Assembly: GCA_047601745.1 (NCBI GenBank)
Contig: JASGIS010000001.1
Span: 1,054,001-1,118,000, forward strand
Direction: 5' to 3'
DNA length: 64,000 nt
Source of the DNA: JAKPAM01 sp047601745
GTDB taxonomy: Bacteria; Pseudomonadota; Gammaproteobacteria; Burkholderiales; Burkholderiaceae_E
This document shows positions 16,736 to 25,355 of the stretch, piece by piece; the stretch's first letter is position 1, and every line of letters begins with the position of its first letter. The translations under genes and the position numbers were made by a program. Below the pieces are notes generated by a model. That model did no database searches. It had not been told where the DNA came from and saw only the letters and a list, made by a program, of their open reading frames with translations.

Positions 16736-17875
16736 ATGCCGGAGCTCATCAGACCATTTCAATTGGCGGTGCCGGACGAGGCGCTCGACGATCTGCGCCG
16801 GCGCCTGATGCACACGCGCTGGCCGGAAAAGGAAACCGTCGACGACTGGCGGCAGGGCGTGCCGCTCGCCGCATTGCAGGATCTTTGCGACTACTGGCTG
16901 CGCGAATACGACTGGCGCGACTGCGAAGCCAGGCTGAACGGTTTCGGCCAGTATGTGACGACCATCGACGGCGTCGACATCCACTTCATCCACCGGCGTT
17001 CACCGAACCCCGATGCGTTGCCGCTGATCATGACTCACGGCTGGCCCGGGTCCGTGATCGAGTTTCACAAAGTCATCGGACCGCTTACCGATCCGGCGGC
17101 CCATGACGGCGATCCTGCCGATGCCTTTCACGTCGTGGTGCCTTCGATTCCCGGCTACGGCTTTTCCGGCAAGCCCCGTGAAGCCGGCTGGACGATGCAG
17201 CGCATCGCCGCCGCCTGGGCCGAACTGATGCGACGCCTGGCCTATCGCCGTTACGTGGCGCAAGGCGGCGACTGGGGCTCGGCCATCAGCATGGCCATGG
17301 GTGAGGCCGCACCGCCCGAACTCGTGGCGATTCACCTGAACATGGTGACCACCCCGCCCGGGCGTGATCAACGCGACGACATGGACGAGCGGGAAAAGGC
17401 GCTGCTGGCGCGCGCCCGCTACTACAAGGATCAGGGGAGCGGTTATGCGATACAGCAAAGTACGCGCCCGCAGACCCTCGCCTATGGCCTGACGGATTCG
17501 CCTTCGGGGCAGGCGGCCTGGATCTACGAGAAGTTCTTCGAATGGATGGACTGCGACGGCGATCCGCTCAATGTGCTGACCCGTGACGAGATCCTCGACA
17601 ACATCATGCTGTACTGGCTGCCGGGAACGGCCGGATCATCCGCCCGGCTCTACTGGGAGAGCTTTCGGCAGTTCGCCGGCAGCGAGGTCCGCACGCCGAT
17701 GGCGGCCAGCATCTTCCCCAAGGACATTTCACCGCCGGCACGGCGCTGGGCCGAACGACGCTTCAGCAACATCGTCTATTGGAACGAGCTCGATCGGGGC
17801 GGCCATTTCGCGGCTTTCGAACAGCCGCAGTTGTTCGTCGAGGAATTGCGCGCGGCGCTTCGGTCGTTTCGCTAA
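16736..17875 (+). CDS. Epoxide hydrolase (EHN-domain family)
   Basis: 379-residue alpha/beta hydrolase with the N-terminal epoxide-hydrolase (EHN) domain in residues 1-105 (LRRRLMHTRWPEKETVDDWR). The oxyanion motif HGWPGS is at 101-106, the nucleophile Asp179 in QGGDWGS, and the C-terminal catalytic His in DRGGHFAAFEQPQ. This is the microsomal/juvenile-hormone class, which opens epoxides to diols via an alkyl-enzyme ester. The ATG follows AGGATAGAGAC. It sits between debris and the Schlafen-type ATPase, so it may be part of acquired DNA. A second epoxide-hydrolase-like gene is at 40647 and a halohydrin dehalogenase at 26710. Confidence 0.92.
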   Translation: MPELIRPFQLAVPDEALDDLRRRLMHTRWPEKETVDDWRQGVPLAALQDLCDYWLREYDWRDCEARLNGFGQYVTTIDGVDIHFIHRRSPNPDALPLIMTHGWPGSVIEFHKVIGPLTDPAAHDGDPADAFHVVVPSIPGYGFSGKPREAGWTMQRIAAAWAELMRRLAYRRYVAQGGDWGSAISMAMGEAAPPELVAIHLNMVTTPPGRDQRDDMDEREKALLARARYYKDQGSGYAIQQSTRPQTLAYGLTDSPSGQAAWIYEKFFEWMDCDGDPLNVLTRDEILDNIMLYWLPGTAGSSARLYWESFRQFAGSEVRTPMAASIFPKDISPPARRWAERRFSNIVYWNELDRGGHFAAFEQPQLFVEELRAALRSFR

Positions 17876-18100
17876 GGTTCGGGCGTTTCGCCAAGGGCGA
17901 GCTGGTTCACTCCGACCCCGCCGGCGCCATTCCGGGATGCGCGTTCCGGAGCACACCTGAATGTCGTTGCCGATGTGCCCACCAATCCAGGCCGGTAGCG
18001 TGAACGGCACGCCACAGCTGAAAATACCGCGTCCCTGGTTTGCAGCGCAGGGGACAAGAGGGAGTATTTCCGGCTCATATCTGGCGCATAAAGGCGCATA

Positions 18101-19759
18101 TCAGGCATCTCCAGCCGTGTAGAAGGCCCCCTTGCGCTGCCCATGCTGAACAATTTTCCCCTTTCCCTTCAATCGGTTAAGCATCTTCCCCGCCTGATTT
18201 CCAGTGAGCCGGCACAGGTCTTTTACCTCCGCCCGTTTGATCCGTCCATGCTGGTGAATGTAGTTCAGCACCATCTGCTCCTGCTGGATCGCAGAGAACC
18301 CCGCCTGACGGGTATACCCGGCCTTGTCGCCTGCTTGCTGGTACACCACAGCAGAGAGGGTATAGCTGCGCCAGCGCGTGTTGCCGTGCGCCTCTATCAA
18401 CCCCGCCTCGGTCAACGCCTCCAGTATGCGCTTGGCGCTGACGACATCTCGCTGGATGCGTCCGGCCAACTCGTCGGCAGTCACGCGCTTCAACTCCCGT
18501 ACCGCCGCCAAGGCAATCAGGCTGTCGATGGGTAGGTTCGCATTGCGCTGGCGCTCCTGCTCCACCACCAGGCGGGCAAAGTCCAGATCGGCTGCATCGG
18601 TGCCCAACCTCACCACGACAGTGGTGCTGTCGGTGCGTGAATAATCCGGCGCCGGTCGCCCGAACCGGAGCAGGCCGCGATAGATCTTGTCGACACCCCG
18701 GCCGGAACGCTCGACGATGCCGATGCGCTTCATCGCATCAGCCAGGGCCCGATTGCGCGGACGGGGCTCCGTAGTCAGCAAGTTGGCCAGCGTCACCCCT
18801 TCGACCAGGCCGCCGGGATTGCTGACCACTAGCGCCTCATTCTCCAACCGCACATGAACCGCTCCCAGGCGATGGTAATCGCGGTGGATCAGCGCATTGG
18901 CCACGGCTTCGCGAAAAGCCCCCATGTCCACCTTCGGCACCGGCACCCGGAACAGGCCGACCTGCAGTTCCTCTTCCGGGTTGTAGGGGCGGAAATTGGT
19001 TTCCAGCCATTCGATAGCATGTAACAGCGGCACATTGCGAAACTCGTTGAAACGCACTGCCTGCTCTGCCAGCACCTGAAACGCGAATTCGTGGGTGGGC
19101 ACATGCTGGCGCAGTGCCTCGGTGCGGCCAATCACCAACAAGCCGCACAGGGTGGGCACACGCTCGCCATCGGGTTGGCGCATCGTGAAACCCAGCGCAC
19201 CATCCAGCGCTTCGTCATCCAGTTCCAACAGCACACGATCGCCGCCGTACTTCTGCACCGCCTGGCGCAACCGCTCGCGCTCCAACGGGTCGAAGTCGGA
19301 GCGCTGCGCGCCGGCCACCGGCTGCGCCGAAGCATCGACCAAACCAAGCTGACCCAACCGGCTTTCGCGCTCGTGCGGCAGCATGGGCACGCACTCGGGT
19401 TTGCTGTCATGCCGGAGGCGGCGACGCAGGTAAACACCGCCTACCGTCGACACGACTGTGGTCGCCCTGGGCACGAGGATGCGCGCCACCTGCAAACCAT
19501 CGAGTTCGATCGCCTCCACCTGCACCACCAGCGACGGCGAGGTACGCGCGGCAATCAGACCCGGAAGGCCCGCCAGTGATGAATGATCCGAATGCAGACC
19601 TGTCGGCGTGCCGTCGTCCTCCACTCCCAGCCACAACTCACCGCCCTCGGCATTAGCCAGACAGACCAAAGCCTCGACCAGATCGTTATCGGGCAGGCGC
19701 TTGCGGTCGCTCTTGAACTCGACTTTCAGCGATTCGGTGGATGGGAGGAAGCTGCTCAT
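18101..19759 (-). CDS. Schlafen/AlbA_2 domain ATP-binding protein with C-terminal winged helices
   Basis: 552-residue protein. Residues 1-125 form the AlbA_2 (Schlafen AAA_4) domain, opening with ESLKVEFKSDRKRLPDNDLV and containing ANAEGGELWLGVEDDG. Residues about 285-385 carry a HATPase_c_4-type ATP site with FREAVANALIHRDY, VVSNPGGLVEGV and RSGRGVDKIYRGL. The C-terminus has two helix-turn-helix segments, including MLNRLKGKGKIVQHGQRKGA. Such proteins are found as stand-alone regulators and beside type I restriction systems. Its start overlaps the stop of an upstream fragment (ATGA), showing it once followed another gene. Base composition is lower in GC than the flanks. Function here is not proven. 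Confidence 0.85.
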   Translation of the reverse strand: MSSFLPSTESLKVEFKSDRKRLPDNDLVEALVCLANAEGGELWLGVEDDGTPTGLHSDHSSLAGLPGLIAARTSPSLVVQVEAIELDGLQVARILVPRATTVVSTVGGVYLRRRLRHDSKPECVPMLPHERESRLGQLGLVDASAQPVAGAQRSDFDPLERERLRQAVQKYGGDRVLLELDDEALDGALGFTMRQPDGERVPTLCGLLVIGRTEALRQHVPTHEFAFQVLAEQAVRFNEFRNVPLLHAIEWLETNFRPYNPEEELQVGLFRVPVPKVDMGAFREAVANALIHRDYHRLGAVHVRLENEALVVSNPGGLVEGVTLANLLTTEPRPRNRALADAMKRIGIVERSGRGVDKIYRGLLRFGRPAPDYSRTDSTTVVVRLGTDAADLDFARLVVEQERQRNANLPIDSLIALAAVRELKRVTADELAGRIQRDVVSAKRILEALTEAGLIEAHGNTRWRSYTLSAVVYQQAGDKAGYTRQAGFSAIQQEQMVLNYIHQHGRIKRAEVKDLCRLTGNQAGKMLNRLKGKGKIVQHGQRKGAFYTAGDA

Positions 19760-19887
19760 GGAATGGCGAATGCGAGCAACGGCGTGACGCGGCTGGAGAG
19801 GAAGATGTCCATGTGGCTGGCTTTGAGCTGGCTATGGTCCAGAGTGCGTACCCGCGTCAGCGCAGCCCGCTTACCGCTCGCGGGATT
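19756..19887 (-). pseudogene. 3' fragment of the gene once upstream of the Schlafen-like ATPase
   Basis: An open frame from just after a TAA encodes NPASGKRAALTRVRTLDHSQ and then LKASHMDIFLSSRVTPLLAF to AIP and TGA. The stop overlaps the ATG of the next gene as ATGA. No start codon with a ribosome site is seen. It overlaps the truncated antitoxin in another frame. It reads as the last 40 or so residues of a lost partner gene whose body was deleted; the family is not recognisable. Confidence 0.5.
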
Positions 19888-19973
19888 TTAAGTCCTATCG
19901 CGACCAGCACTTCGATCGCCTGCGTCTTGATTTCAACGTCCACGCGAACGTGCAGCGTTGAAGAATGCGACAT
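19857..19973 (-). pseudogene. Truncated RelB/DinJ-type antitoxin
   Basis: 38 codons from an ATG after CGGAGGAGCCGATC: MSHSSTLHVRVDVEIKTQAI then EVLVAIGLKIPRAVS. This matches the N-terminal ribbon-helix of RelB/DinJ antitoxins (RVDxxxKxQAxxVLxxxGL), but the frame stops where the family would continue with about 50 more residues. No toxin gene follows. The promoter and operator-like repeat upstream look intact. A deletion seems to have joined the antitoxin N-terminus to the tail of another gene. The short peptide may still be expressed and could retain the dimerising DNA-binding part. Confidence 0.72.
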
Positions 19974-19998
19974 GATCGGCTCCTCCGATTGAGGTCGA

Positions 19999-20027
19999 AT
20001 TATGTATCTCTCATAAGACACAGCCAA
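19999..20027 (-). promoter_or_regulatory. Sigma-70-type promoter with overlapping operator repeat
   Basis: On the minus strand, TTGGCT (20027-20022), a 17-base spacer and CATAAT (20004-19999) make a good promoter 26 bases before the truncated antitoxin ATG. An inverted repeat TTATG-N7-CATAA (20000-20016) overlaps the -10 box and is a plausible autoregulatory operator. The pocket is clearly AT-rich against its surroundings. Confidence 0.65.
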
Positions 20028-20070
20028 GAACCCACACGGCGATCAGTCTGGCGACGCTTCGCCTCAAGCC

Positions 20071-21516
20071 TCACCCCGGCAGCGTAACCGTCACCGCCAG
20101 CCCAGGATGCGCATTCCTGAGCGCGAAGCGGCCGCCGTGCGCCTGCGCGACCAGGCGGCACAGGTAGAGCCCCAGGCCGACGCCGCCGGCGTCGCGGCTG
20201 CGCGCGCGATCCGGCCGATAGAACGCCTGGGCCAACCGGGCGAGCTGGTCGTCGGCGACGCCCGGCCCATGATCGCGGACCTCGATCTCGATGCCGTCGA
20301 GGCCGCGCTCGCCACTGTCACCGTTGCCGCCGCCGCCGCCATTGCCGTTGCCGACGCGACGCAGATGCAGTTCGGGCGGCAGCACCGCCGCCTCCCCGCC
20401 GTGACGCAGCGCGTTGTCCAGCAGATTGCGCAGCAACAGACGCATGCGGGCGGCATCGAGCATCGGCTGCGGCAGGGACGGCTCGGCGACGATCCGGATC
20501 ATCGCCGCCGCCGGATGCCGGACCTGCAGTTCATCGCGAACCTGCCCGGCCAGCGTAACCAGGTCGACCGGCTCGCGATGCAGCGCCGCGTGCGGCGCCG
20601 CCAGCCGTTCGCTCTCGAGCAGGTCGGCGATCAGCGACGCCATCTCGCGCAGATCGTTCAGCAGCGCCTGCCGCTGCGGCTGCACGTCGGCCGATTCGGG
20701 CAGCAGCTCGACGTTCAGGCGGGCACGGGTCAGCGGGCTACGCAGTTCGTGGCTGATCGCCAGCAGCAGCGCGCGCTTGGCCTCGAGCATCTGCTCGATG
20801 TCGTGTCCCATCGTGTTCAGCGTGCTCGCCAGTTCGCCGAACTCGTCCGGCCGGCGCGTCCAGCGCGCATCGATCGGCCGCTTGAAGTCCCCGGCGCCGA
20901 AGCGCCGCGCCCCCTGGCCGATCGGTCCCAGCGGCGCGAGCAGCCTTCGCACGGCGAACCAGGCCAGCAGCGTCGCACCCAGCAGCGCGGCCAGCGCCAG
21001 GCCGACACCGTGCGGCCGGCGCTCGAAGACTTCGCGGTCGATGCCGAACGTGATCGCGTGGCCGTCGGCGGTCGTGCGCCGCGTGATCGACGTCCAGAAC
21101 CCGCGCGCGGGCAGTTCGTGATCGGCCGCCGGCAGCCCGGCGTCCGCCGCCCGCCGCGGCGGATGCGAGCGCCAGTTGACGATCGGACCGGTGATGCGAA
21201 CGGTGATCGGCAGGCGCGCGGCCAGCGAGCGCGCGGCCTCGACGTTCGGCGTGCCGTCGACGACGATCTGCGCGGCCAGGCGATCGACGTAGTCGATCAG
21301 CAGCGGCTGCGCCGCCTCACGCCAGCCGATCGAGAACGAGCGCTGCGCGCCGATGACGAAGACGACCGTCGTCGCGATCGCCAGCAATACGAACACGCCG
21401 ACCATGCGCAAGCCGATCGAGTGCCCGAAGCGACGGCGCGCCTCGTGCACGCGCCTGATCCAGGAGGCAGGACGGCCGTCGCGATCCGCCGCGCCGCGCC
21501 CCGGCTCGCCGCTCAT
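20071..21516 (-). CDS. Sensor histidine kinase (CpxA/EnvZ-like)
   Basis: 481-residue inner-membrane kinase. Transmembrane segments near 36-57 and 170-190 bracket a periplasmic domain of about 110 residues. HAMP follows, then the H-box LLAISHELRSPLTRARLN with His256, the N-box RNLLDNALRHGG and the G1 box DHGPGV. An Asn/Gly-rich insert (GNGNGGGGGNGD, near 395) sits between N and G1 boxes. It overlaps the response-regulator gene by four bases. With the Spy-like lipoprotein encoded first in the same run, an envelope-stress role similar to Cpx is inferred, but metal or copper sensing is also possible. Confidence 0.92.
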   Translation of the reverse strand: MSGEPGRGAADRDGRPASWIRRVHEARRRFGHSIGLRMVGVFVLLAIATTVVFVIGAQRSFSIGWREAAQPLLIDYVDRLAAQIVVDGTPNVEAARSLAARLPITVRITGPIVNWRSHPPRRAADAGLPAADHELPARGFWTSITRRTTADGHAITFGIDREVFERRPHGVGLALAALLGATLLAWFAVRRLLAPLGPIGQGARRFGAGDFKRPIDARWTRRPDEFGELASTLNTMGHDIEQMLEAKRALLLAISHELRSPLTRARLNVELLPESADVQPQRQALLNDLREMASLIADLLESERLAAPHAALHREPVDLVTLAGQVRDELQVRHPAAAMIRIVAEPSLPQPMLDAARMRLLLRNLLDNALRHGGEAAVLPPELHLRRVGNGNGGGGGNGDSGERGLDGIEIEVRDHGPGVADDQLARLAQAFYRPDRARSRDAGGVGLGLYLCRLVAQAHGGRFALRNAHPGLAVTVTLPG

Positions 21517-22199
21517 GGCGCGGCCGCGCGCGGCAACGCCAGCGCATAACCGGCGTTGCGCAGCGTCTTGATGCAGTCGAGCGGCTCGAGCTTCTTGCGC
21601 AGGCGGCTGACGACGATGTCGACCGCTCGCGTGTACAGATCGGCCTCGTGCCCGCGCAGCCGGTTCAGGATGTCGTCGCGGCTGAACACGCGGCCCGGCT
21701 CGCGCGCGAGCAGCAACAGCAGTTCGTACTCGGTGCCGGTCAGTTCGACGTCGGCGCCCAGCCGGCGGACGCTGCGTCGCGCGGTATCGATCGTCAGGCC
21801 GTCGAAGACCAGCACCGCGTCACCGCCCGGCCGCACCCGGCGCAGCACCGTCTGCAGGCGCGCGACCAGTTCGCGCGGCTCGAACGGCTTGGGCAGGTAG
21901 TCGTCAGCGCCCAGTTCCAGACCGACGATCCGGTCCATCACGTCACCGCGCGCGGTCAGCATGACGATCGGCACGTCGCCGAATGCGCTGTCGCGGCGGA
22001 TCGCCCGGCAGACCTCGAAGCCGTCCATGCCGGGCAGCATCACGTCGAGCACGACGGCGTCGAAGCCGCCCTCGGCCAGACGCGCGAGGCCGGCCTCGGG
22101 CCGCGTCGCCTGTTCCAGCGCCAGTTCGTAGCGCCGGAAGTACGCGGCCAGCGGCGGCCCGAGCTGCGCGTCGTCGTCGATCAGCAGTACGCGGTGCAT
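21513..22199 (-). CDS. OmpR/PhoB-family response regulator
   Basis: 228-residue regulator. The receiver domain has the acidic pair in LLIDDDAQ, phospho-acceptor Asp52 in VVLDVMLPGMDG and the lysine in YLPKPFEPREL. The C-terminal winged helix includes LTGTEYELLLLLAREPG and VDIVVSRLRKKLEP. It is coupled to the kinase gene through ATGA and follows the Spy-like lipoprotein gene by 57 bases. It most likely activates or represses its own operon; no direct-repeat operator could be confirmed by eye. Confidence 0.94.
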   Translation of the reverse strand: MHRVLLIDDDAQLGPPLAAYFRRYELALEQATRPEAGLARLAEGGFDAVVLDVMLPGMDGFEVCRAIRRDSAFGDVPIVMLTARGDVMDRIVGLELGADDYLPKPFEPRELVARLQTVLRRVRPGGDAVLVFDGLTIDTARRSVRRLGADVELTGTEYELLLLLAREPGRVFSRDDILNRLRGHEADLYTRAVDIVVSRLRKKLEPLDCIKTLRNAGYALALPRAAAP

Positions 22200-22256
22200 A
22201 TCGATGCATTGTGACAGGCGGGCTCACACCTCGGGCGCTATCGTCGGGCGCCGTCG

Positions 22257-22736
22257 TCAGCCGCCGCCGAACCGGCCCCAGTGACCATGACCCTTCTCGA
22301 GCCGCTCGCGCACCTTGCGCTGCTGGTCCGCATTCAGGCTGTCGTAGAAATCGGCCAGCGCCGTCATGACCTTCGGCCCCTCGGCCTGCACGGCCGCCGT
22401 CTTGCGCTCGAACAACTGCTGCGCGCCGGCGCGATCGAAACGCTCGCCGGCGATCAGCGCGCGAAACTCGGCGCGAGGATCGGCGGCGTCGCCGCCCCGG
22501 ACCACCTTGCGCGAAGCGGCGATCCGGTCCGCCAGCACGTCGAGCTTCTGCTTCTGGCCGGCGTCCAGGTCGAGCTTGTCGCTGATGCGGCCGACGATCC
22601 GGGTGCGCATCTCCACGGCCCGGGTCTCGCTCCATTCACCGCCGCCGCGGTAGTGCGAACAGGCGGCCAGCCCGCCGGCCAGCAACGCGGCGCCGGCCAG
22701 GCCGACCAGCAGGCGTTTGATCGAAAAGCGCTTCAT
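22257..22736 (-). CDS. Spy/CpxP-like periplasmic LTxxQ protein (lipoprotein)
   Basis: 159 residues from the ATG at 22736, which follows AGGAGTCGAC. A lipoprotein signal ends at LAAC near residue 25-28. Two LTxxQ-like motifs (LDLDAGQKQKLDVL and LNADQQRKVRERL) flank a helical body, as in Spy and CpxP. The C-terminus is Gly/His-rich (GHGHWGRFGGG), which could bind metal. It is the first gene of a run with the two-component genes, so it is likely a feedback or chaperone component of that pathway. Lipidation is unusual, since classical Spy/CpxP are soluble. Confidence 0.82.
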   Translation of the reverse strand: MKRFSIKRLLVGLAGAALLAGGLAACSHYRGGGEWSETRAVEMRTRIVGRISDKLDLDAGQKQKLDVLADRIAASRKVVRGGDAADPRAEFRALIAGERFDRAGAQQLFERKTAAVQAEGPKVMTALADFYDSLNADQQRKVRERLEKGHGHWGRFGGG

Positions 22737-22842
22737 GTCGACTCCTATGGGGTCTGTGGACACATGAAGCCGATCGTGCGCCCGGACGCCGCCGCGGTCT
22801 TGTCGGCGGGGTCGCGTTTCTTGTCGTTTTGTTTCAGCGGCG

Positions 22843-24141
22843 CTAGGCGGCCATCGCCTGGTCGCACCACTCGAGCCGGTTGCGGCCGGCGCGCTTGCCG
22901 CGGTACATCGCCTGGTCGGCGCTGACCAGCAGGTCCTGCGCGCTGGAGCCGTGGGCCGGATAGAGGCTGATGCCGAAGGTCGCCGTCACGTTGATCTGGT
23001 GGCCGGCGATCTTGATCGTCGGCGTCAGCCGCTCGCGAAGCTGATCGGTCATCCGCACCGCGTACTCGATGTCCTCGACGTCGCGCAGCAGCAGCACGAA
23101 CTCGTCGCCGCCCAGCCGGGCCAGCGTGTCGCGCGGGCGCATGCCGATCGACAGCCGCTCGGCCACCTGGCACAGCACGCGGTCGCCGACGTGGTGGCCG
23201 AGCGTGTCGTTGATGCCCTTGAAGCCGTCCAGGTCAACGAACACCAGCGCGAACGGCACGGCCTGCGCGCCGGCCGCGGCGCCGTTGATCGCCTGCTCGA
23301 TGCGCCGCGTCAGCAGCGTGCGGTTGGGCAGGCCGGTCAGCGCGTCGTGGCTGGCCAGCTTGACCAGCTCGTCATTAGCGCGACGCAGCGCGTCGTTGTT
23401 GCGTTGGGCGGTCGAGGCCAGGTGCGCGTCGAAGATCGCCGCCATCGTCGTGATGCCGAGCACGCCCAGTGAACCGAAGGCGACGATGACGGCCAGCCAT
23501 GCGGTACTTATCGTCGACGGATCGACGGTGCAGATCGCTTCGGGCGCCAGCGTACCGGCGCGCAACCCGATGTGATGGACGATGGTGACCGAGAAGGCCA
23601 GCGCGATCGCACTAAGCAGCCGGCCCAACCACTTGCGCGGCACGCCCATCGGTCCGGCACCCAATGCCATCCGCAGCGCGACGCACGACAGCAAGCCACC
23701 CGTCAGCACCGACGCGGTGACGCCGAAACCATCGTATTCGATGCGCGGGGTTACCTGTATCGCCGACATGCTCAGGTAGAACGTGCCGGCCATGCCGCCG
23801 CCGAGCAGCGCCGATCCGATCAGGAAGCGCAGTCGTATCAGACGCGGACCGCTTACCGCCGCCAGCGCGCCGCCGCTGACCAGCACCGACAGCACCCAGG
23901 TCGCCAGCGCCCGGGTGGCGTCGAACGCGATGACGATCGGCAGGTGCAACGCCAGCATGCCGATGAAGTGCACGGCCCAGATGCCCGTTCCCAGCGAAAC
24001 GGCTCCCGCCACCAACCAACCGAGGGCCGCTCCTCCGCGCGTGTCCTTGATGTGCGCTGCCAGGCTGTTGGCCGCGTAGGCCGCCGCTATCGCAATGCAC
24101 ATCGACATGGCGGTGAGCCGGACGTCGAAATGATCGAGCAT
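22843..24141 (-). CDS. MHYT-GGDEF diguanylate cyclase
   Basis: 432-residue membrane protein. The N-terminal half has about seven hydrophobic segments with MHYT-type motifs (WAVHFIGMLAL near 58, TIVHHIGL near 188), a sensor thought to bind copper and gases. The C-terminal GGDEF domain starts at LASHDALTGLPNRTLLTRRI and carries an intact active site RLGGDEFVLLL. It therefore probably makes cyclic di-GMP. Start 24141 is set by the first Met before the membrane part; no strong ribosome site is seen. It lies 106 bases before the Spy-like gene on the same strand and may be transcribed separately. Confidence 0.9.
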   Translation of the reverse strand: MLDHFDVRLTAMSMCIAIAAAYAANSLAAHIKDTRGGAALGWLVAGAVSLGTGIWAVHFIGMLALHLPIVIAFDATRALATWVLSVLVSGGALAAVSGPRLIRLRFLIGSALLGGGMAGTFYLSMSAIQVTPRIEYDGFGVTASVLTGGLLSCVALRMALGAGPMGVPRKWLGRLLSAIALAFSVTIVHHIGLRAGTLAPEAICTVDPSTISTAWLAVIVAFGSLGVLGITTMAAIFDAHLASTAQRNNDALRRANDELVKLASHDALTGLPNRTLLTRRIEQAINGAAAGAQAVPFALVFVDLDGFKGINDTLGHHVGDRVLCQVAERLSIGMRPRDTLARLGGDEFVLLLRDVEDIEYAVRMTDQLRERLTPTIKIAGHQINVTATFGISLYPAHGSSAQDLLVSADQAMYRGKRAGRNRLEWCDQAMAA

Positions 24142-24235
24142 CGAAAGTAGACCCTGCAGCGTGACTTCGGAGAATCGTTGAGCATGAAGTCTGAGGGATA
24201 GCGGCAGGGCTGGGGCGCGCCTCGTCAGGGGGGTC

Positions 24236-25180
24236 TCATGAACGGCTGACGAGCCCCGATGAACGGCTGACCGGCGGATGGCTTCTGCGCCACTGCATGT
24301 AAAGGACGCCGGCAATGACGATCAAACCGCCGATCACCTGGCCGGTGGTTGGCAGGATGCCGAACAACATGGCAGTCAAAACGCCGAACACCGGGACCAT
24401 GTTCTGCCACAGCGAACCGGCCGCCAGCCCCGCCCGGCTGACGCCGATGTTCCAGGCCACGACGCTCAATCCGCTGGCGAAGACCGCCGTCAGCAGCAGC
24501 CACAGGACGGCTTCGGGCGACGGCGACAGGTTCGGCGCGCCGACGACGCCGACGGCCCGCATGACGACCCAGGCCAGCGCCAGCCAGAGGACGGTGCCGG
24601 TCATCGCGACGTAGGTGCGGCGTACCTGCGAGACCGACGGCTCGAACCAGCGCTGCGCGGTGATCGAGAACGCGTTCCAGCACCCGTACGACAGCACGAT
24701 CAGGATCTCGCCGCCCTCGAGCCGCAGCGACGCGAGCGCCTGCGGCGAGCGCGCCGCGATCGCGATGCCGGTGCCGATCACCGACAACGTGGCGGCGATC
24801 CAGAAGCCGGGCTCGAGCGGCTGGCGGGTGGCCACCCAGACCGAGACGGCCGCGTAGACGGGGGTCGCCGCCATGATCGCCGCGGCGGTGATCGGATGCG
24901 TGTACTTGAGCCCGAGGTTGTACAGCAGGAAGAAGCCGGCCATCGACGCCGACAGCAGCAGGTACCGCCGCAAGCCGATCGGCACGGCCAGCATCCGCCA
25001 GCCGCCCGGGCCGGCGCCGATGATCACGACCAGCACCGCCGTCGCGATGACCAGCCGCAGCAGCGCCATGAAGAACGGATCGAAGGTCTCGAACAGGATC
25101 GCCGTCAGCGGAATGTTGGCTCCCCAAGCCACGCTGGCGCCGAGAAAGCACAGGGTGCCGGTCCACAGGGGGCGATTCAA
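24236..25180 (-). CDS. EamA/DMT-family transporter
   Basis: 314-residue inner-membrane protein with ten predicted helices in two EamA repeats. Repeat one holds GTLCFLGASVAWGANIPLTA and PITAAAIMAATPVYAAV; repeat two starts near GGEILIVLSYGCWNAFSITA and ends in GQVIGGLIVIAGVLY. The family exports amino acids, nucleosides or drugs. The cargo is unknown. It is divergent from the flavin reductase gene, with about 175 bases between the starts, and precedes the MHYT-GGDEF gene on the same strand. Confidence 0.92.
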   Translation of the reverse strand: MNRPLWTGTLCFLGASVAWGANIPLTAILFETFDPFFMALLRLVIATAVLVVIIGAGPGGWRMLAVPIGLRRYLLLSASMAGFFLLYNLGLKYTHPITAAAIMAATPVYAAVSVWVATRQPLEPGFWIAATLSVIGTGIAIAARSPQALASLRLEGGEILIVLSYGCWNAFSITAQRWFEPSVSQVRRTYVAMTGTVLWLALAWVVMRAVGVVGAPNLSPSPEAVLWLLLTAVFASGLSVVAWNIGVSRAGLAAGSLWQNMVPVFGVLTAMLFGILPTTGQVIGGLIVIAGVLYMQWRRSHPPVSRSSGLVSRS

Positions 25181-25220
25181 GTCGATGTCTCCATGCAGGG
25201 CGGAATCGCGGGGCCTCTTT

Positions 25221-25226
25221 TATACT
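25221..25226 (+). promoter_or_regulatory. Possible -10 box in the divergent gap
   Basis: TATACT within CTTTTATACTCTTTCC is the only AT-rich element in the 175-base gap between the DMT exporter and the flavin reductase. No good -35 is visible at the right spacing, so it is only a candidate. Confidence 0.3.
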
Positions 25227-25355
25227 CTTTCCAGGGCTCGCCGGCCGACACGCGAACCGTCTCGATCGGAACCCGCCCACGGTGTTCCCCTACATGAAAC
25301 CCACGCATCGCGTCCTCCGACGACGAAGCCCGCGGACGGCAATGAGGCCCGGCCC

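Noticed and set aside
17876..18100. Possible mobile-element end between epoxide hydrolase and Schlafen-like gene
   Set aside because: No terminal repeats, target duplication or recognisable transposase residues could be found by eye.
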